Source: Stereocaulon alpinum
Taxonomy: Eukaryota > Ascomycota > Lecanoromycetes > Lecanorales > Stereocaulaceae
Assembly (NCBI GenBank): GCA_018257865.1
Contig: JAEUBA010000005.1
Location: 124,001 to 188,000, forward strand
Direction: 5' to 3'
DNA length: 64,000 nt
Part shown: positions 1 through 11,053 of the stretch, in pieces
How positions within the stretch are numbered: position 1 is the first letter of the stretch
Layout: each line of letters starts with the position of its first letter
Position numbers and translations under genes: made by a program
Notes under the pieces: generated by a model
Databases searched by the model: none
Seen by the model: only the letters and a program-made list of their open reading frames with translations
Told to the model about the DNA's origin: nothing

Positions 1-1316
1 GTTCTGCAGCGTTCGACCTGCAACGGTGTTAGGAGATACCCCCGATCACATCAGACGGTAGAGGACTTACAATAGAAGCTTACTCCGTCGCCACCAGGCA
101 TCTTGTTCTTTGCAGTGGCTGATGCGGAACGAGGCGTGATCTCAATATCGCAGCTAAGAACGAGAAGTCGAGAGCTTGTTGAAGAAATGCGAACGAAATG
201 GAGAAGCAAGGGGGGGGTGCCTTATTAGTGTTGCTCGGTGGTTTTGGCGAGGCGGAATCGGTTGTGCTTTGGTTAGGCGTTTTAAGGCTGATGGTGGGGC
301 GTTGGGAGGTAGATCCAAACCCTGGTATTGCGCAAGGCGGGGCGCTGATTCTGGGTTTGAATCTGTGGATATCGAGTCTACTTGGAAGGGTTTGCAGGAC
401 GGGGCTCTCGCTTTAGCGAATGGTAGGGGCGGGCACTCACAATTGTCTAGAAGAGGGTGTGATAGTGTGCACGAATCTTGGTGGAGCGGTGTTGTTCATC
501 GAACCTCCTTGACTGGTTGCATTGGGCTAGGTTTCCGAATTGTGACCGGCGATCATAGCTATGAGAGTATGTATGCATAGTCACAACGTTCCGCAAGAGG
601 TTGGAACTTTTGTGTAGGGATTTGTTAACATCGCTGGTACAGAATCAGGGCGATAGATCCTGCACGTCCCTTCAGCCTTGTGATTAGCGGATCGGATTGA
701 TAGACACTGGCGATGCTTGCGTCGGTAGCTATGCAATGCTTGCTCTCGTGATGAACGTTGCCACACGGTGCGCTAAAGAATGCAGGGATTGGAGCTCTTG
801 CTTATCTGATAGTGGCTGAAGCATGGGAGAAGGCTGGTGCGGCAAGTAGTCCTTTTCTCTCAGTCAAGGAACCTTCACGAAGCGTGCTTGATGTTGACGT
901 GTGTATTAGCAGATGCAGCTCGCAGTGATCGCTAAGAGCGAATGCCGCTCTATAAGTAGTCTCATAACTCTTAACGCATGGAGACATATTCAGATGTCGC
1001 GTATTCCCTACAAGGGCTGCTGTTTCAATGCCCCAAGGATCTAAGATGGATAGAAGTAGCATTTCGCATCAATTATGGAGAGTTTAGATACAAATATTCG
1101 GACCTGGGACTTGAAAGACGGGAATGGAGTGAGCATAAGACTGAATGCGGCTTAATTATAGTTGTGAGCTCTTGAATCAAGATAGTTCCATCGACGTCGC
1201 GATCTGCGGTCGTAAACCTTCCGCGTCTCTGTCCATATCAACGACAGGCGACATTGATCGATATGGTCCATTCATGAGGCGTGTTCTGTGGATGTAAGCC
1301 ATATTTCCTACAAAGA
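1..1316. other. no supported gene
   Basis: Open frames here are short, overlap on both strands and lack family-like motifs. The longest, on the plus strand near 176-580, opens with TTG rather than ATG and reads as a Gly/Arg-rich random frame. The only thing I would note is a perfect GATA-factor site at 802-810, listed separately. Confidence 0.5.
802..810 (-). promoter_or_regulatory. candidate SREA/GATA-factor binding site
   Basis: The plus strand reads TTATCTGAT, the complement of ATCAGATAA, which matches the ATCWGATAA consensus known for SREA-type iron repressors. It lies about 3.5 kb upstream of the sreA gene and about 1.1 kb downstream, in transcription sense, of the start of the 1317-1910 minus-strand reading frame. 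A 9-bp match can occur by chance in 64 kb, so the functional call is tentative. Confidence 0.25.
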
Positions 1317-1910
1317 CTATCTTCCGCTTGCCGCAGCCAAAGAACTTGGATTCGAAGGATGAATCGAAGCCTCAATATAACCCTCTCCCAGGGTATTACC
1401 ATACTCAATAATGACGAATTCGGCCTCGTACCATCGTCTCTCCTCGTCCAACACAATCCTCAGCCCATCAAAAGTCTCCAACAAGGTGCTATAAGTAAGA
1501 TGTGGACCCCTGTACGTAGTAGAATGCGTTGATGACGAGCAGCCCGGGATCTCGAGGACGTAAGGGTCATCTCTGGGTTCGAGTAGCCCGTCTCCGTGAA
1601 GGAGAATGTGGGATTCGAGCTGGATATGAATAATTTTGAATAATTGACGGAAGGCGAAGGGGTCGAGAGGAGTTCGTTTGTCGATAACGATCGAGATTGA
1701 GCGGGCAGTATTGGGGATTTTGTAATCGAAAGTTTCGAATCTGTCGGTGAGGGATTGATTCTGAGGTAAATCTTCCTTGGGAGAGAATATGTGATTACGA
1801 GAGGTTATCCACGCATTGTTAATGACAGAAGTGAGGTCTGTGGTGTTCGCTGGAAGCGAGGCGGTGAGATCTGCCAGAATAAATGGCAAGATCATTCGAG
1901 TGAGCAGCAT
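1317..1910 (-). CDS. hypothetical small secreted protein
   Basis: An uninterrupted 197-residue frame with an ATG start. The first ~20 residues (MLLTRMILPFILADLTASLP) look like a signal peptide. The rest alternates hydrophobic and polar stretches (RSISIVIDKRTPL, LTYSTLLETFDGLRIVLDEE), the pattern of many uncharacterised fungal secreted proteins whose chain crosses a small alpha/beta domain. There is essentially one cysteine (in GCSSS), so this is not a disulfide-rich effector. No catalytic motif is visible. It stands alone in a gene-poor stretch upstream of sreA. I do not recognise a named family; the frame could be fortuitous, but its length, start and signal peptide make a real gene more likely than not. 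Confidence 0.5.
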   Translation of the reverse strand: MLLTRMILPFILADLTASLPANTTDLTSVINNAWITSRNHIFSPKEDLPQNQSLTDRFETFDYKIPNTARSISIVIDKRTPLDPFAFRQLFKIIHIQLESHILLHGDGLLEPRDDPYVLEIPGCSSSTHSTTYRGPHLTYSTLLETFDGLRIVLDEERRWYEAEFVIIEYGNTLGEGYIEASIHPSNPSSLAAASGR

Positions 1911-4323
1911 CTTCCTAAGTTCTGGCTAAAAGGCGCGAACAAAGAGGTAATCGTAAGGAATTTGAGGAGCACAACGGAGAGTAGGAGCGTTGGCTTTAAA
2001 ATGTCATGAGACATCAAAGCGAGGAGATGTGACGAGTACAGTACTTGCGACTAGACGATGCGCCTGCTCGAAAGTGCCTCTGATAGGAGCGTTCATAAGG
2101 TCCACGACAACCACAAAGACACATTGCCCTAAGTCGAATTCGAAACAGAAACATCGCGTTGTTACGAGGAAGCTCGCAGGTGCAATTGTCTTAGGCTGTA
2201 AGGGAACTTGTCTTCACTAGGTATGATATATCAAACCAGTCTTGGACTATCAAGGGTCGTGCATTCTTCCATTAGTTAGTACCACCACACAAATTAGGTG
2301 ATGTTCGTAAAGCCGAAGGAATGAGACTTGGTGCCTTGTGAAAGAGGGTGGAAATGGGAGACAAAAAGAAGTGCGAGACGTGCGAGGATATCGCAACAGA
2401 CCAGCACTTCTGGTTAATCCGGCCGCCGTACAAAGGAGCCTTGGCGTACCCAACCTCCCTCGCCTCCCAAGCTCGAGCAAGCTCCTGAATTGCGACAAGT
2501 CTTCAGGCGCATACATCCTACCTCTTCCATCCGGACTCAGGCAGGGCCGACCTTGAAAACTTCAAAGCCTATCTGATCCACACATCCAATCAATCCTGCT
2601 ATACGACCTGCCACCATGGACCTCTCAAACATATTGTAAGGCGCCAGACACTCTAGACATGCGGTTTTTGTCGCGCAAACACTTGCGCAATGCCATCGCT
2701 TCTGCGCATCAGCTGCTGACGTCAAATCTATTAACGCAGTCGCCTCGTCAATCTCGCAGTCGGAGCTGTGATGGTAGCTGGAGGTATCGGGCAATTCTTT
2801 CCAATTCATTTGTAAGGCAGCAACAGATACTGCCGTTTACCGAAAAATCTGCTGACATTGGCGATAGCCAGAGTGTTATCATAGGGCTTTATGTAATCCT
2901 CTTCGGCGCTGGTGAGCCTTAGATTCTCCACAAATGACGCATACCGCGCGCTGACACTTGCCTTCAGTAACCTTACTGCTCGAATTTCAGATCCCACCAT
3001 ACGTATCTAAATGGGCGCCATTTCTCTTCAGTTTCCTCGGACGCGGCATTTGTGAGTTTATCCCAGCTTCGTCGGGATTGGAAACAAGTTTTAATCCAAT
3101 GCGTCAGTCTACATCTTCGCTGGTACGATCCTACTACATGACAGCTGGTGGCTGTACGTCCCGGGTTCTGTCATTGCTATCGTCGGAGTCGGCTATTGTG
3201 TACTCGAGTATATACCATCCATTGAGCCGCCTCAGAACATGCGAGACGCTGGTGGAGAATGGGGAGCCGAGCAGATATGAGGTGTTAAATGGGCTGAATA
3301 TCAGATGGGAATCGTATGGGAGAAGCTAGGCAATCACACCGACCGAGGAATGTTGCGCGCTTGGATCTACCAGAACGACTTTTTTCTTACACTGAATTCA
3401 CCAGGATCTGAGATACTACCATGGTCAAAAAGGGGTGGGATACACCAATATGCCACTATCAGTGGACGATGTAGAACGGGTTTTTCTTTCTTCAGCGCGC
3501 CATTACCATGTCTAACAAATGTAAAATAAGCGGGCTACTGCTTTACTTGAGCCAGCAGCAATTGCCAGCAACAGTGCCAAGACCGTTAATTGGTGTAGAT
3601 AGCACCATGTCTGTTGAGGCTGAAATGTTCAAATGCCGTGTCCTCGGAAATCGTTCAGTGGCGCGAAGACCACCAGTTGCAATGACACATGGTTAATCTT
3701 ATCACCTGAGCATTTGACCTCACCAGCCTTAACTATAACGCTCCCTGACCAATCAGATAGGCCATAATCAGATTTGTCATAATCCGGGGATTTAGCTGCG
3801 CCATCTATCTAACTGCCCAACCCTGCTACTAAATTCGATCTATAACCGATCTGGCGGCAATTCCCTATGGCTGAGGCGCCCTTGTCAAGCTTCGAGAATC
3901 CCCTTTCAAACAGCACGAATTGCTCCCAGTACCTGCATCTGCAGTGGGCACACGGTGTGCGTCAGCAGGCAGACCGCCGGTGCTCCACTTATCTTCAGGA
4001 AACGGCAAGCATACTGATCCTCCCAGGAGCCAAGGTAGCCCACCTGCGCAGAAATCCTCCTTGCGGGATCTGTCACCCTAAGCTAATCTTCTGCAGTCTG
4101 CCTAGCCCCTCCCCAGACGCTCGCGACGCGGTACCAGGGTTCACTACGAGGGAATTTTGGAATCTGTCACCTATATTATTCACCCCAAAAAGCTCTGGTA
4201 GCCAGCCTCGCGACAGTATCTTATCTCCCCAAATCGGCGGAACCATCACCACCAAATCCCATATTGCCACAACCCAACAATCATGCGAAAATGAACGCAA
4301 TGATATCTGCGGAGGAGTAAGCG
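1911..4323. other. long intergenic region upstream of sreA
   Basis: About 2.4 kb with no convincing gene. Frames such as 2537-2809 (minus), 2958-3329 (plus) and 3867-4394 (plus) carry no motif and overlap each other. The last overlaps the sreA start in another frame and is probably 5' leader. Large regulatory GATA genes often have long leaders, so part of this is probably the sreA promoter and 5' UTR. Confidence 0.45.
3752..3760 (+). promoter_or_regulatory. GATA-type site in the sreA promoter region
   Basis: ATCAGATAG (8 of 9 positions of the ATCWGATAA consensus), followed 13 bases later by a second ATCAGAT core (ATCAGATTT). The pair lies about 570 bases before the sreA start codon, a position consistent with autoregulation or with another GATA factor. 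Inference only. Confidence 0.25.
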
Positions 4324-6300
4324 ATGTCTTTACAGGAACCCACACTTGGCCAGCCTCCACTGAACGGGACTTCAAAGCCGTCGTCGAATATTGAATTCGA
4401 AGCTGCTGAGCAGCTCCTACAACACTCTCGGGCGGGGCGTGAGGCCAACGGGGATAGCATGGGCCTAGTCGCAGAACACCGCTCATCATCAGACTTTGCT
4501 ACGAATCTTGGGGTCGCAGGAGAAGAGCAAAGATCTGACAATGGACTGCTAGAACAAGGGCAGGATGAGCAGAGCCCGTCGCAAGACCGCCATGCAGACA
4601 CACACTATGCTCCCATTAGTAATCCACCAGCTCTCGGGCAAGTTTGCAGGTGAGGAATACATTGGGATTCGTTAATAACGATAGTATTGCGTGCAAGACT
4701 GACATAATATCCAGTAACTGCGGCACTACCCACACCCCTCTGTGGCGCCGATCACCCAATGGCTCGACTATATGCAACGCTTGCGGACTCTATCTGAAAA
4801 ATAGGAACATTTCTCGACCGACTAACCTCAAGAGGCCGCCGTCACAGCCTGTCTCAGCCCACGGCTCGGAAATGGACCCCCAAGAGCACCAACGAAGCGT
4901 ATCACCCCTGGTTAGCGAGGGCGCAACGCAACATAGTAGGTCCACATACGTATCCGCTGGTCAGATACCCACAGGCTCTTGTCCAGGCGGAGGGCATTGC
5001 AATGGTACTGGAGGTGCAGATGGATGCAATGGGTGCCCAGCGTACAACAATCGAGTTGCGAAGACCACGCAGGTTGCTATAATGCAGACGCCTAATAGCG
5101 CAACGCAGCCTGAGCAGTATCGGAGTGATGATTCGTATGCCACTCATACACCTCAGGAGGATAACAGCCCGAGACCCTCCATTGCCAACGATTCGCAAGC
5201 GGTCAATCAAAACACCACGAGCCTAGTGTTATCATGCCAAAATTGTGGTACAACCATAACACCCTTGTGGCGTCGAGATGAAGGCGGCCGGACAATCTGC
5301 AATGCCTGTGGTATGTTATCGACATGCATACAGGCGCTATCGATAAGACTAACGATCTGTAGGATTGTATCACAAACTCCACGGTGTGCATCGACCAGTG
5401 GCCATGAAGAAGTCGGTCATAAAACGAAGGAAGAGAGTCGTGCCGGCTGCAAATGAACAAGACCCAAATACTTCTCAACTTTCAACATTCCCAGTCTCTC
5501 CAACGGCTGCTCCACAACATATAACCAGTCCCGAAGGCCAAGGAAAACAGCGGTACCCATCTAGCATAGATGCTCCGAGCCCTCTTGACCTTCGCCCAAA
5601 CCCGGGCCATCTTGACAGCCCCGAAGTCCGGAACAGACAACGGATAGACGCAAGCATGGACCCCAACAGCCCTTCCAATCTCGCTCTTCGCCAGCATGAG
5701 CAACAATTGGAACAACAATATCACCACGAGCCTGCGCCAATAGAAGTTGATTTCACAGGTTATCGACTAGATCAACGGCAGGATAGTAGGCGCCGGCCAT
5801 CAAGCCATCCACAACAGCACCTCCCCTCACTATCCAGCATGGACGATCCGTCATTACGACCCGCAGATCCAATGTCCTTAGCTGCAAGACTCAGTCCATT
5901 ACCGAACTCTTCGTCCCGGAAACGAAGTTACGATAACGCAGAACGTGATAATCCTTCACCATCTACACCACAAAGCTCGAGCACCACCAAACGCTTAAGC
6001 TCTATCTCATCTCTTCTAAACCATCCACAATCTGCAACAGACGACATGCCCATTGATCCGACTTTATCAACTATCGGCCAGCAACAGCTACCGCTGCATC
6101 GACATTCACATCCAGAATCTCAGCCGCACCGGTATCAACTACCTCCACCGGATGGTCGGCCGAGGCAGAGTACAAGTAGTGACCCGGGGGGGTGGGAAAT
6201 ACGGGAGAGGAAAGTGAGGTTGAGAAGAGAGGCAGAGCAGATAAGAGAGATGCTGAGAACGAAAGAGAGAGAGATCGAAGAATTGGATGGTGAGGGTTAA
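4324..6300 (+). CDS. sreA: SREA/URBS1-type GATA transcription factor, repressor of iron uptake
   Basis: Three exons, 4324-4649, 4715-5310 and 5363-6300, give 619 residues. Both introns are canonical (GTGAGG...CCAG; GTATGT...GACTAAC...TGTAG) and each falls inside or beside a zinc finger, so only the spliced product carries both fingers. Finger 1 is C108-x2-C111-x17-C129-x2-C132 (CSNC...CNAC); finger 2 is C283-x2-C286-x17-C304-x2-C307, followed by a basic tail (KKSVIKRRKR). Between them sits C198-x5-C204-x8-C213-x2-C216, the Cys-rich region that defines the siderophore-regulating SREA/SRE/URBS1 group and is thought to sense iron. The C-terminus is a charged helix likely to form a coiled coil (IREMLRTKEREIEEL). 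The conserved N-terminal block EFEAAEQLLQHSR supports the chosen start. The family represses siderophore synthesis and reductive iron uptake in iron-replete cells, in the nucleus. Convergent with uS12m, 176 bases away. Confidence 0.95.
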
Positions 6301-6476
6301 GTTCGCTAAATACAACTTTTTGGATCCAAATGACAGGATACCGCGACTATTAGAATGTAGTATTGTACAATCTCGGTACATCTGACAGATAAACCGTCTC
6401 TCTCCGTTTCTCCCGTAGTATCCCGTAGCCTATAACCCAGCGAGCCTGGAATACGACTTCCATAGCCCAGATTCAC

Positions 6477-7100
6477 CTACAGAGGAACAGCTCTCGGCCT
6501 CTTAGTCCCATACTTCGACCTCGCCGCAGCCCGATTCCCCACACCACCCTGCACACACACTGTTAGCCTACACCTCTCCCACCCCCAAATCACCAGATAT
6601 CACAAAAGATGCCCACTCACCAAATCCATAGCCCCCCTAACCAAATGATACCTGACCCCCGGACAATCCTGACTCCTACCCCCCCTAACAAGCACCACAC
6701 TATGCTGCTGCACATTATGCCCTTCCCCCCCGATATAACACGTCACCGCCCTCCCACTGCTCAGTCTCACTTTCGCGACTTTTCGGGAAGCCGAGTTCGG
6801 TTTTTTGGGCTTCATGGTTGTCACGCGTAGGCAGACGGCTTTCATGTGGGGGCGGTTGACGAGGGCCGGGGAGACGGGGTGGCGTGCTCGTTGGGGTTTG
6901 CGGGGGGAGCGGCGGACTTGGTTTAGGGTTGTGTGTGGGGTGGGGGTTGTTGTGAAGGTGCGTTTGGAGGATGGGAGGGTTAGGCGTTGGCGGAGAGGAG
7001 TGAGGGGGGTGCGGGTTGTGGTGGTGCGGATGGTTGGGCGGAGAAGGGTGGGGAGGAGGAAGGGGAGGCGGAGGAGGGAGGTTGGTGGTGTGCGTGCCAT
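6477..7100 (-). CDS. mitochondrial small ribosomal subunit protein uS12m
   Basis: Two exons, 7100-6621 and 6548-6477, give 183 residues; the intron has GTGAGT and GCAG ends. The first ~75 residues are Thr/Arg/Pro-rich without acidic residues, a mitochondrial targeting sequence. The mature part is S12: KPKKPNSASRKVAKVRLSSG, then YIGGEGHNVQQHSVVLVRGG, then DCPGVRYHLVRGAMDL. The short second exon completes the family with GGVGNRAAARSKYGTKRPRA before the stop. The PNSA loop contacts the decoding centre in S12 proteins. Without the intron the protein would lose its conserved C-terminal RSKYG.KRP block, so splicing is well supported. The exon also leaves another minus frame open, rich in Pro/His; that is a compositional shadow. 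Confidence 0.95.
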
Positions 7101-7492
7101 TGGTGATGCGATGATGGTGAAGGGACGTTCGGAGTTGGTGGACTTCAGGATCTTTGATGCGAGTACTCGTAGGCGCTAAGGTAGTGAACGCCAATGCCAA
7201 GGCTTGAAACCGAAACGCGTTGGAGCTTGGAGGGAGCTCCTGATCATGAACTTCTTTTTCCCATTCGCAACATGCACATAACTTCACGAATTAGTTGACG
7301 TTGTGTCCTTCATTGCAAATGATCGTCTATTCAATGTATGTCTACTTATAAAGTCTCATCTAGGGTTCTAGTCAATGCAAGCCAAGATCTAGCTCTTGAA
7401 CCATCACCATGCTTGGGGTTGCCCCTCGCAGCCTCATGCATGAGCTCAGAAGTTTCTAAGCCGCGGGCCTCCGAACATTGTAGCGCGCATGA

Positions 7493-8556
7493 TCAATTCT
7501 TCTTCTTCGCTTTCGCAGCACTCTCATCAGCTACCGCCTTGGCCGTGGTCTTTCCTTCGCTATTAGGGTACATATCAGTATCCATTGGCGAGTGGAAAAT
7601 GTCTCGACAGAGCTTACAAGATATCCTTTGTGGTAGCAAGGATGGACCTCCAGTCTTCGAAGACTGTGAAGGGTACGCCTTCGCGCTCGCAATATAATAT
7701 CAGGTCTGGAGGCTATCAGCATCACGGCTCAAGTGTCCAATGGGTGTGCTGACACACCATGACCCTTCTTGGCGAACAACAAATCCGTCTCTCGAGCTGC
7801 TGAGAAATCAGACACTCCATCCCCAGCATAGAACATTATCGGTCGTGGCTCATCAGGTCTTTGATCGAGGTGCTCGCGATATGGCCGGATGGTCAAAGAC
7901 TTGTCATGCCCAAAATCACTGTCGTCGTGGAACTTCAACTCCCAGCCGCCTTCTTCTTCCATCTTTTTTGGAGGACGGTCAACCGCTTCGTTACATACGA
8001 TCTCGATATCTTTGGCCTCTGGACCAACAAGACGCTCAAGAATAGCCCGGATGATGGGCGTCATGCCTGAGGAGAGCACTATGACTGGTACATCATTCTC
8101 CCTCGACCATTTGTAGAACTCGCTGAAGTGTTGGTCGATCTTGATGTTCTCGCAGAGAAGTCTGACGCACTCAGGATATGGTGTCTTGACGCTGTCCATC
8201 ATGGCTTTGAATGAATCTCTGTAGCGCTGATCAGACTAGCAGAGACTTTGGCCCCCTGAGCTCTGCCTGCTCGTACCGGAAGGTGGACCTTCCGTTCAAG
8301 ACATCCTCGTTGCCATCTTTTCTTCCTTGGACGCCGAAGCCCAGATTGTCGGTCTGCACATCCAATCAGTGCAGAGCGTGGAAAGAAAGAGGAGGAGTAC
8401 TCGCTAGCCAGTCGTTACCTGTGGAGCTCTGTTCAGCATGGTTTTCACACGAAATCAAGACGGCAGAGACTCACTATCCTTGAGAGTTATGGTCCCGTCA
8501 AAGTCAGTGAAGAAGATACACTTAGGTTTCGCTTTCAAAGTCTCCGGATACGGCAT
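7493..8556 (-). CDS. HAD-superfamily phosphatase, PYP1/MtnX/phosphoserine-phosphatase-like
   Basis: Six exons by phase and conservation: 8556-8475, 8418-8405, 8353-8277, 8218-7758, 7705-7618, 7559-7493; 262 residues. HAD motif I is FFTDFDGTIT with nucleophile D18 and acid D20; motif II is VIVLSSGM; motif IV is GDGVSDFSAA; the C-terminal block PFTVFEDW is usual for the group. The second exon is only 14 nt, and the intron after it (8404-8354) must use a GC donor (CTA/GCGAGT) to give SNDWLTDNLGFG; the GT one base further on would shift the frame. The remaining introns are GT-AG. The family dephosphorylates small phosphorylated polyols, phosphoserine or methionine-salvage intermediates in the cytosol; the exact substrate cannot be read here. 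The start codon is divergent from the F-box gene, 331 bases away. Confidence 0.9.
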
Positions 8557-8887
8557 CTTCGCTGACTGATACAGCAAAAGAAGCTGCAGGAGATTTGCTA
8601 AGCTCAGCGACGATCCCACTCCGTTTTACGCTCGTCAACGGGCCCTTTGATGTACTGGCAAAGGTGGTCGGAGACTTTCGCTTAAGTCCATGCAAGATGT
8701 TTTTCCGTTCCTCTGGCGATAGCGGGGCACCTTCCGCCAAGCAGCCAAGCATGCAAACCGTATTGACCCCCGGAGTCCCCGCCCTGCTATATAATCATGA
8801 CACCCAAGACATGTCAAGCATTTCTTTCCCTTACCAAGCTCATGTCGCCCTTCTTGACTATCGGCTTAACGGCCAGCCGCTCCAACG

Positions 8888-10180
8888 ATGTCTTTCGAAG
8901 CCTTGCCCAACGAGCTCATCTACCAAATATCACAAAGAGTCCAGCCGGCCGATATCGAGAATTATGGATGTACGAGTCACCGGATCAGGAATATCGCAGC
9001 ACCTCTGGTCCTAGAGCATAGGCAACTCAGGAAAGACTACACCAAGGTCTCCCTCAACCATGTCAGTGCGGCCAAGCTGTTCTATGAGATGTGTACTCGG
9101 CCTTGGGTGGCGCTTTACCCTCGGCATCTCGAGATCAAATCCAACAAAGACTGGAGGTCATTTGAAAACTCTCGAAGTAGAGTACGAGCTGCACAAGTTG
9201 AGGAGATCAAGTTGAAGCGGAGTCGGATCGACGAGGAGGACATATGGAATTTACTGCAGAGAACAGGGCTTATTCCAGAGGACGAAATGGACATTTGGGT
9301 CCAAGAAGTCGACAGAGGAGATGAGGACTACCTGTTCGCCGTTTTGCTTGCATGTCTACCTAATCTCGAAAGGCTCGTCGTTCGGTTAGATCACATACGG
9401 CTAGAGCAAGTGAAGGAGATGGTTCGGGCAATAAAGCGGCAAGCCTCTACCCCTACCCGTCCCAAGGCTCTCTCAAGGTTGTTCGATGCTAGGGTGACGG
9501 AGAGAGAAGGCGCAACCTCCTGTGATCTAGAGCTCTTCCCTTTGCTCGCCTCCTTACCCGGAATACAACTTCTTCACGGACGCAACCTCGTCGGCCTGTA
9601 CCGCGAATGCTATCGAGATGGGTGGATGTCTTACCCTGGTGCCAGTTCCACCATCACAAACATATCTCTTGAAACATGCGGCATGTCGGTGGAAGGCCTC
9701 GAGAAGCTCTGCGGCAGCGTTAAAGGCTTGCGAAGCTTCAAATACGTGGCACATCGAGCCGGCTGGGGTTTGCACCGCATCGCCGATCTACTCAAACATG
9801 CCCGAGGAACCCTCGAAGAGCTTTTTCTATCCACTGGTTCAGGACAGAGTCGATTCATCGGTACGCTACGAGGCTTTACTGCGCTCAAACACCTCACAGT
9901 GGACTCTGGTATGCTGATACAACGGGGAAAGATGTCCAGAGCTGTGGATATACTGCCTGCTTCTATTGAAACTGCTACTCTGGCGGGCAATAGTCTTACT
10001 AGACCTTTTGAGGAGCAGTTCTTGGCAGACCTCTACAGACCCAGCTTCTCTTATCCGAATCTGAAGAAGTTGAGGGTGGATGATAGCTGGGGACTCAGAG
10101 ATATCGGGAAGGATCGTTTGAAGTTTCAGAAGGAATTTCATAAGCAGGCTTCGCCATCGTGGATGATTCGATACCGGTAG
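8888..10180 (+). CDS. F-box protein with LRR-like C-terminal region
   Basis: Single exon, 430 residues. It begins with an F-box, FEALPNELIYQISQRVQPAD, followed by IENYGCTSHRIRNIAAPLV, the usual pattern of fungal F-box proteins that bind Skp1 and recruit substrates to SCF ubiquitin ligases. Downstream are degenerate leucine-rich repeats spaced about 25-35 residues apart (for example LPNLERLVVRLDHIRL, ALKHLTVDSG, YPNLKKLRVDDSW), which would form the substrate-binding surface. No other domain is visible. The target is unknown. It shares a 331-bp intergenic region head-to-head with the HAD phosphatase. Confidence 0.85.
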   Translation: MSFEALPNELIYQISQRVQPADIENYGCTSHRIRNIAAPLVLEHRQLRKDYTKVSLNHVSAAKLFYEMCTRPWVALYPRHLEIKSNKDWRSFENSRSRVRAAQVEEIKLKRSRIDEEDIWNLLQRTGLIPEDEMDIWVQEVDRGDEDYLFAVLLACLPNLERLVVRLDHIRLEQVKEMVRAIKRQASTPTRPKALSRLFDARVTEREGATSCDLELFPLLASLPGIQLLHGRNLVGLYRECYRDGWMSYPGASSTITNISLETCGMSVEGLEKLCGSVKGLRSFKYVAHRAGWGLHRIADLLKHARGTLEELFLSTGSGQSRFIGTLRGFTALKHLTVDSGMLIQRGKMSRAVDILPASIETATLAGNSLTRPFEEQFLADLYRPSFSYPNLKKLRVDDSWGLRDIGKDRLKFQKEFHKQASPSWMIRYR

Positions 10181-10465
10181 CTTCAGCCTATTGTGAGCTT
10201 CCAATACTCTCGCTATTCCTTTCGTCTATTGACCTTGCAATTCAACACTCGCCTCTAATTAACTTGCATAAGACCGAATGACAATCTATGCTAGACCTGT
10301 AAAACAAAAGCTTTCTCTGCTCAAGATGGTTGGAGCAGTATGATTTTGTGACCAAGGAGGAGTAAACATCAAGATTCTTTCCACTCGGATGGCGCAGAAA
10401 GTGGGCGTAAGGCCGCCCAAACCGAATGGAAAGTTCAGATTTCGCTTTCATTAGCCACTTGTAGC

Positions 10466-11053
10466 TCATGAGACTCGATTGATCAAACTCCTCTCCTCCC
10501 CAAACGCCCAGGGGCACATGCTCTCCAGCTCGCGAGCTAGATCTTGATGCACCAAGAAGACTTGGTGGTAATCAAGACGCAAGATTCCCCCTTGTTTCTC
10601 TGCCTCGTTCAGGAAGTCGAAAAGCATGCGTCCTACCCTTTCCGTATCTCCATATCTGTCAAAGTTCCATCCTCGCATCCGCGTTAAGCCTCCAGCTCTA
10701 GCTTCGGCTACTACGTGACAGTGATCGTCCAGAACCGAGGCTGCGGCATCTCTGAGACTGTGACATACCATGGAGGCTTTGAAAAGGTCCTTGTCAGCTT
10801 TCATCGCCCGCCGCCAGTTGAGGACAGCGGGGCACTTTCTTCTCCCAATCTCAAGAAAGGGAAGAGAGAATATGCGGCGGTCGTACAAGGCTTTTAGGAT
10901 CATATTTTGGAGTTCCTTCGGCAACGTTTGAAGGAAAGCCTTTGCAGGACCCTTCGATGATGGAGGCATGCGAATGTAGATATTGGATTTGTTCTTGGGT
11001 TTGAGAACCTTAGAAGCTGCTAGGGGTCTCAATTGGATGGAGCACCTAAACAT
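10466..11053 (-). CDS. hypothetical protein, probable truncated F-box family member
   Basis: 195 residues from the first ATG at 11053, or 167 from the ATG at 10969 (MPPSSKGPAKAF). The segment FLQTLPKELQNMILKALYD resembles a fungal F-box, and DLFKASMVCHSLRDAAASVL fits the helix that follows it. There is no LRR tail; the protein ends with an acidic/aromatic segment (ELESMCPWAFGEERS). It is convergent with the F-box gene at 8888-10180. It may be a short stand-alone adaptor or a truncated relic; no in-frame continuation is apparent downstream. Confidence 0.6.
   Translation of the reverse strand: MFRCSIQLRPLAASKVLKPKNKSNIYIRMPPSSKGPAKAFLQTLPKELQNMILKALYDRRIFSLPFLEIGRRKCPAVLNWRRAMKADKDLFKASMVCHSLRDAAASVLDDHCHVVAEARAGGLTRMRGWNFDRYGDTERVGRMLFDFLNEAEKQGGILRLDYHQVFLVHQDLARELESMCPWAFGEERSLINRVS

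Noticed and set aside
176..580. 134-codon plus-strand frame near the left edge
   Set aside because: Opens with TTG, composition is random Gly/Arg-rich, overlapped by another frame, no domain or splice support.
6715..7287. 190-codon minus frame rich in Pro/His/Thr
   Set aside because: Lies over the uS12m gene in another phase; the conserved S12 sequence explains the DNA, and the frame is a compositional shadow of the Thr/Pro-rich presequence.
7338..8116. Plus-strand frames over the HAD phosphatase gene
   Set aside because: Antisense to a gene fully supported by six exons and family motifs.
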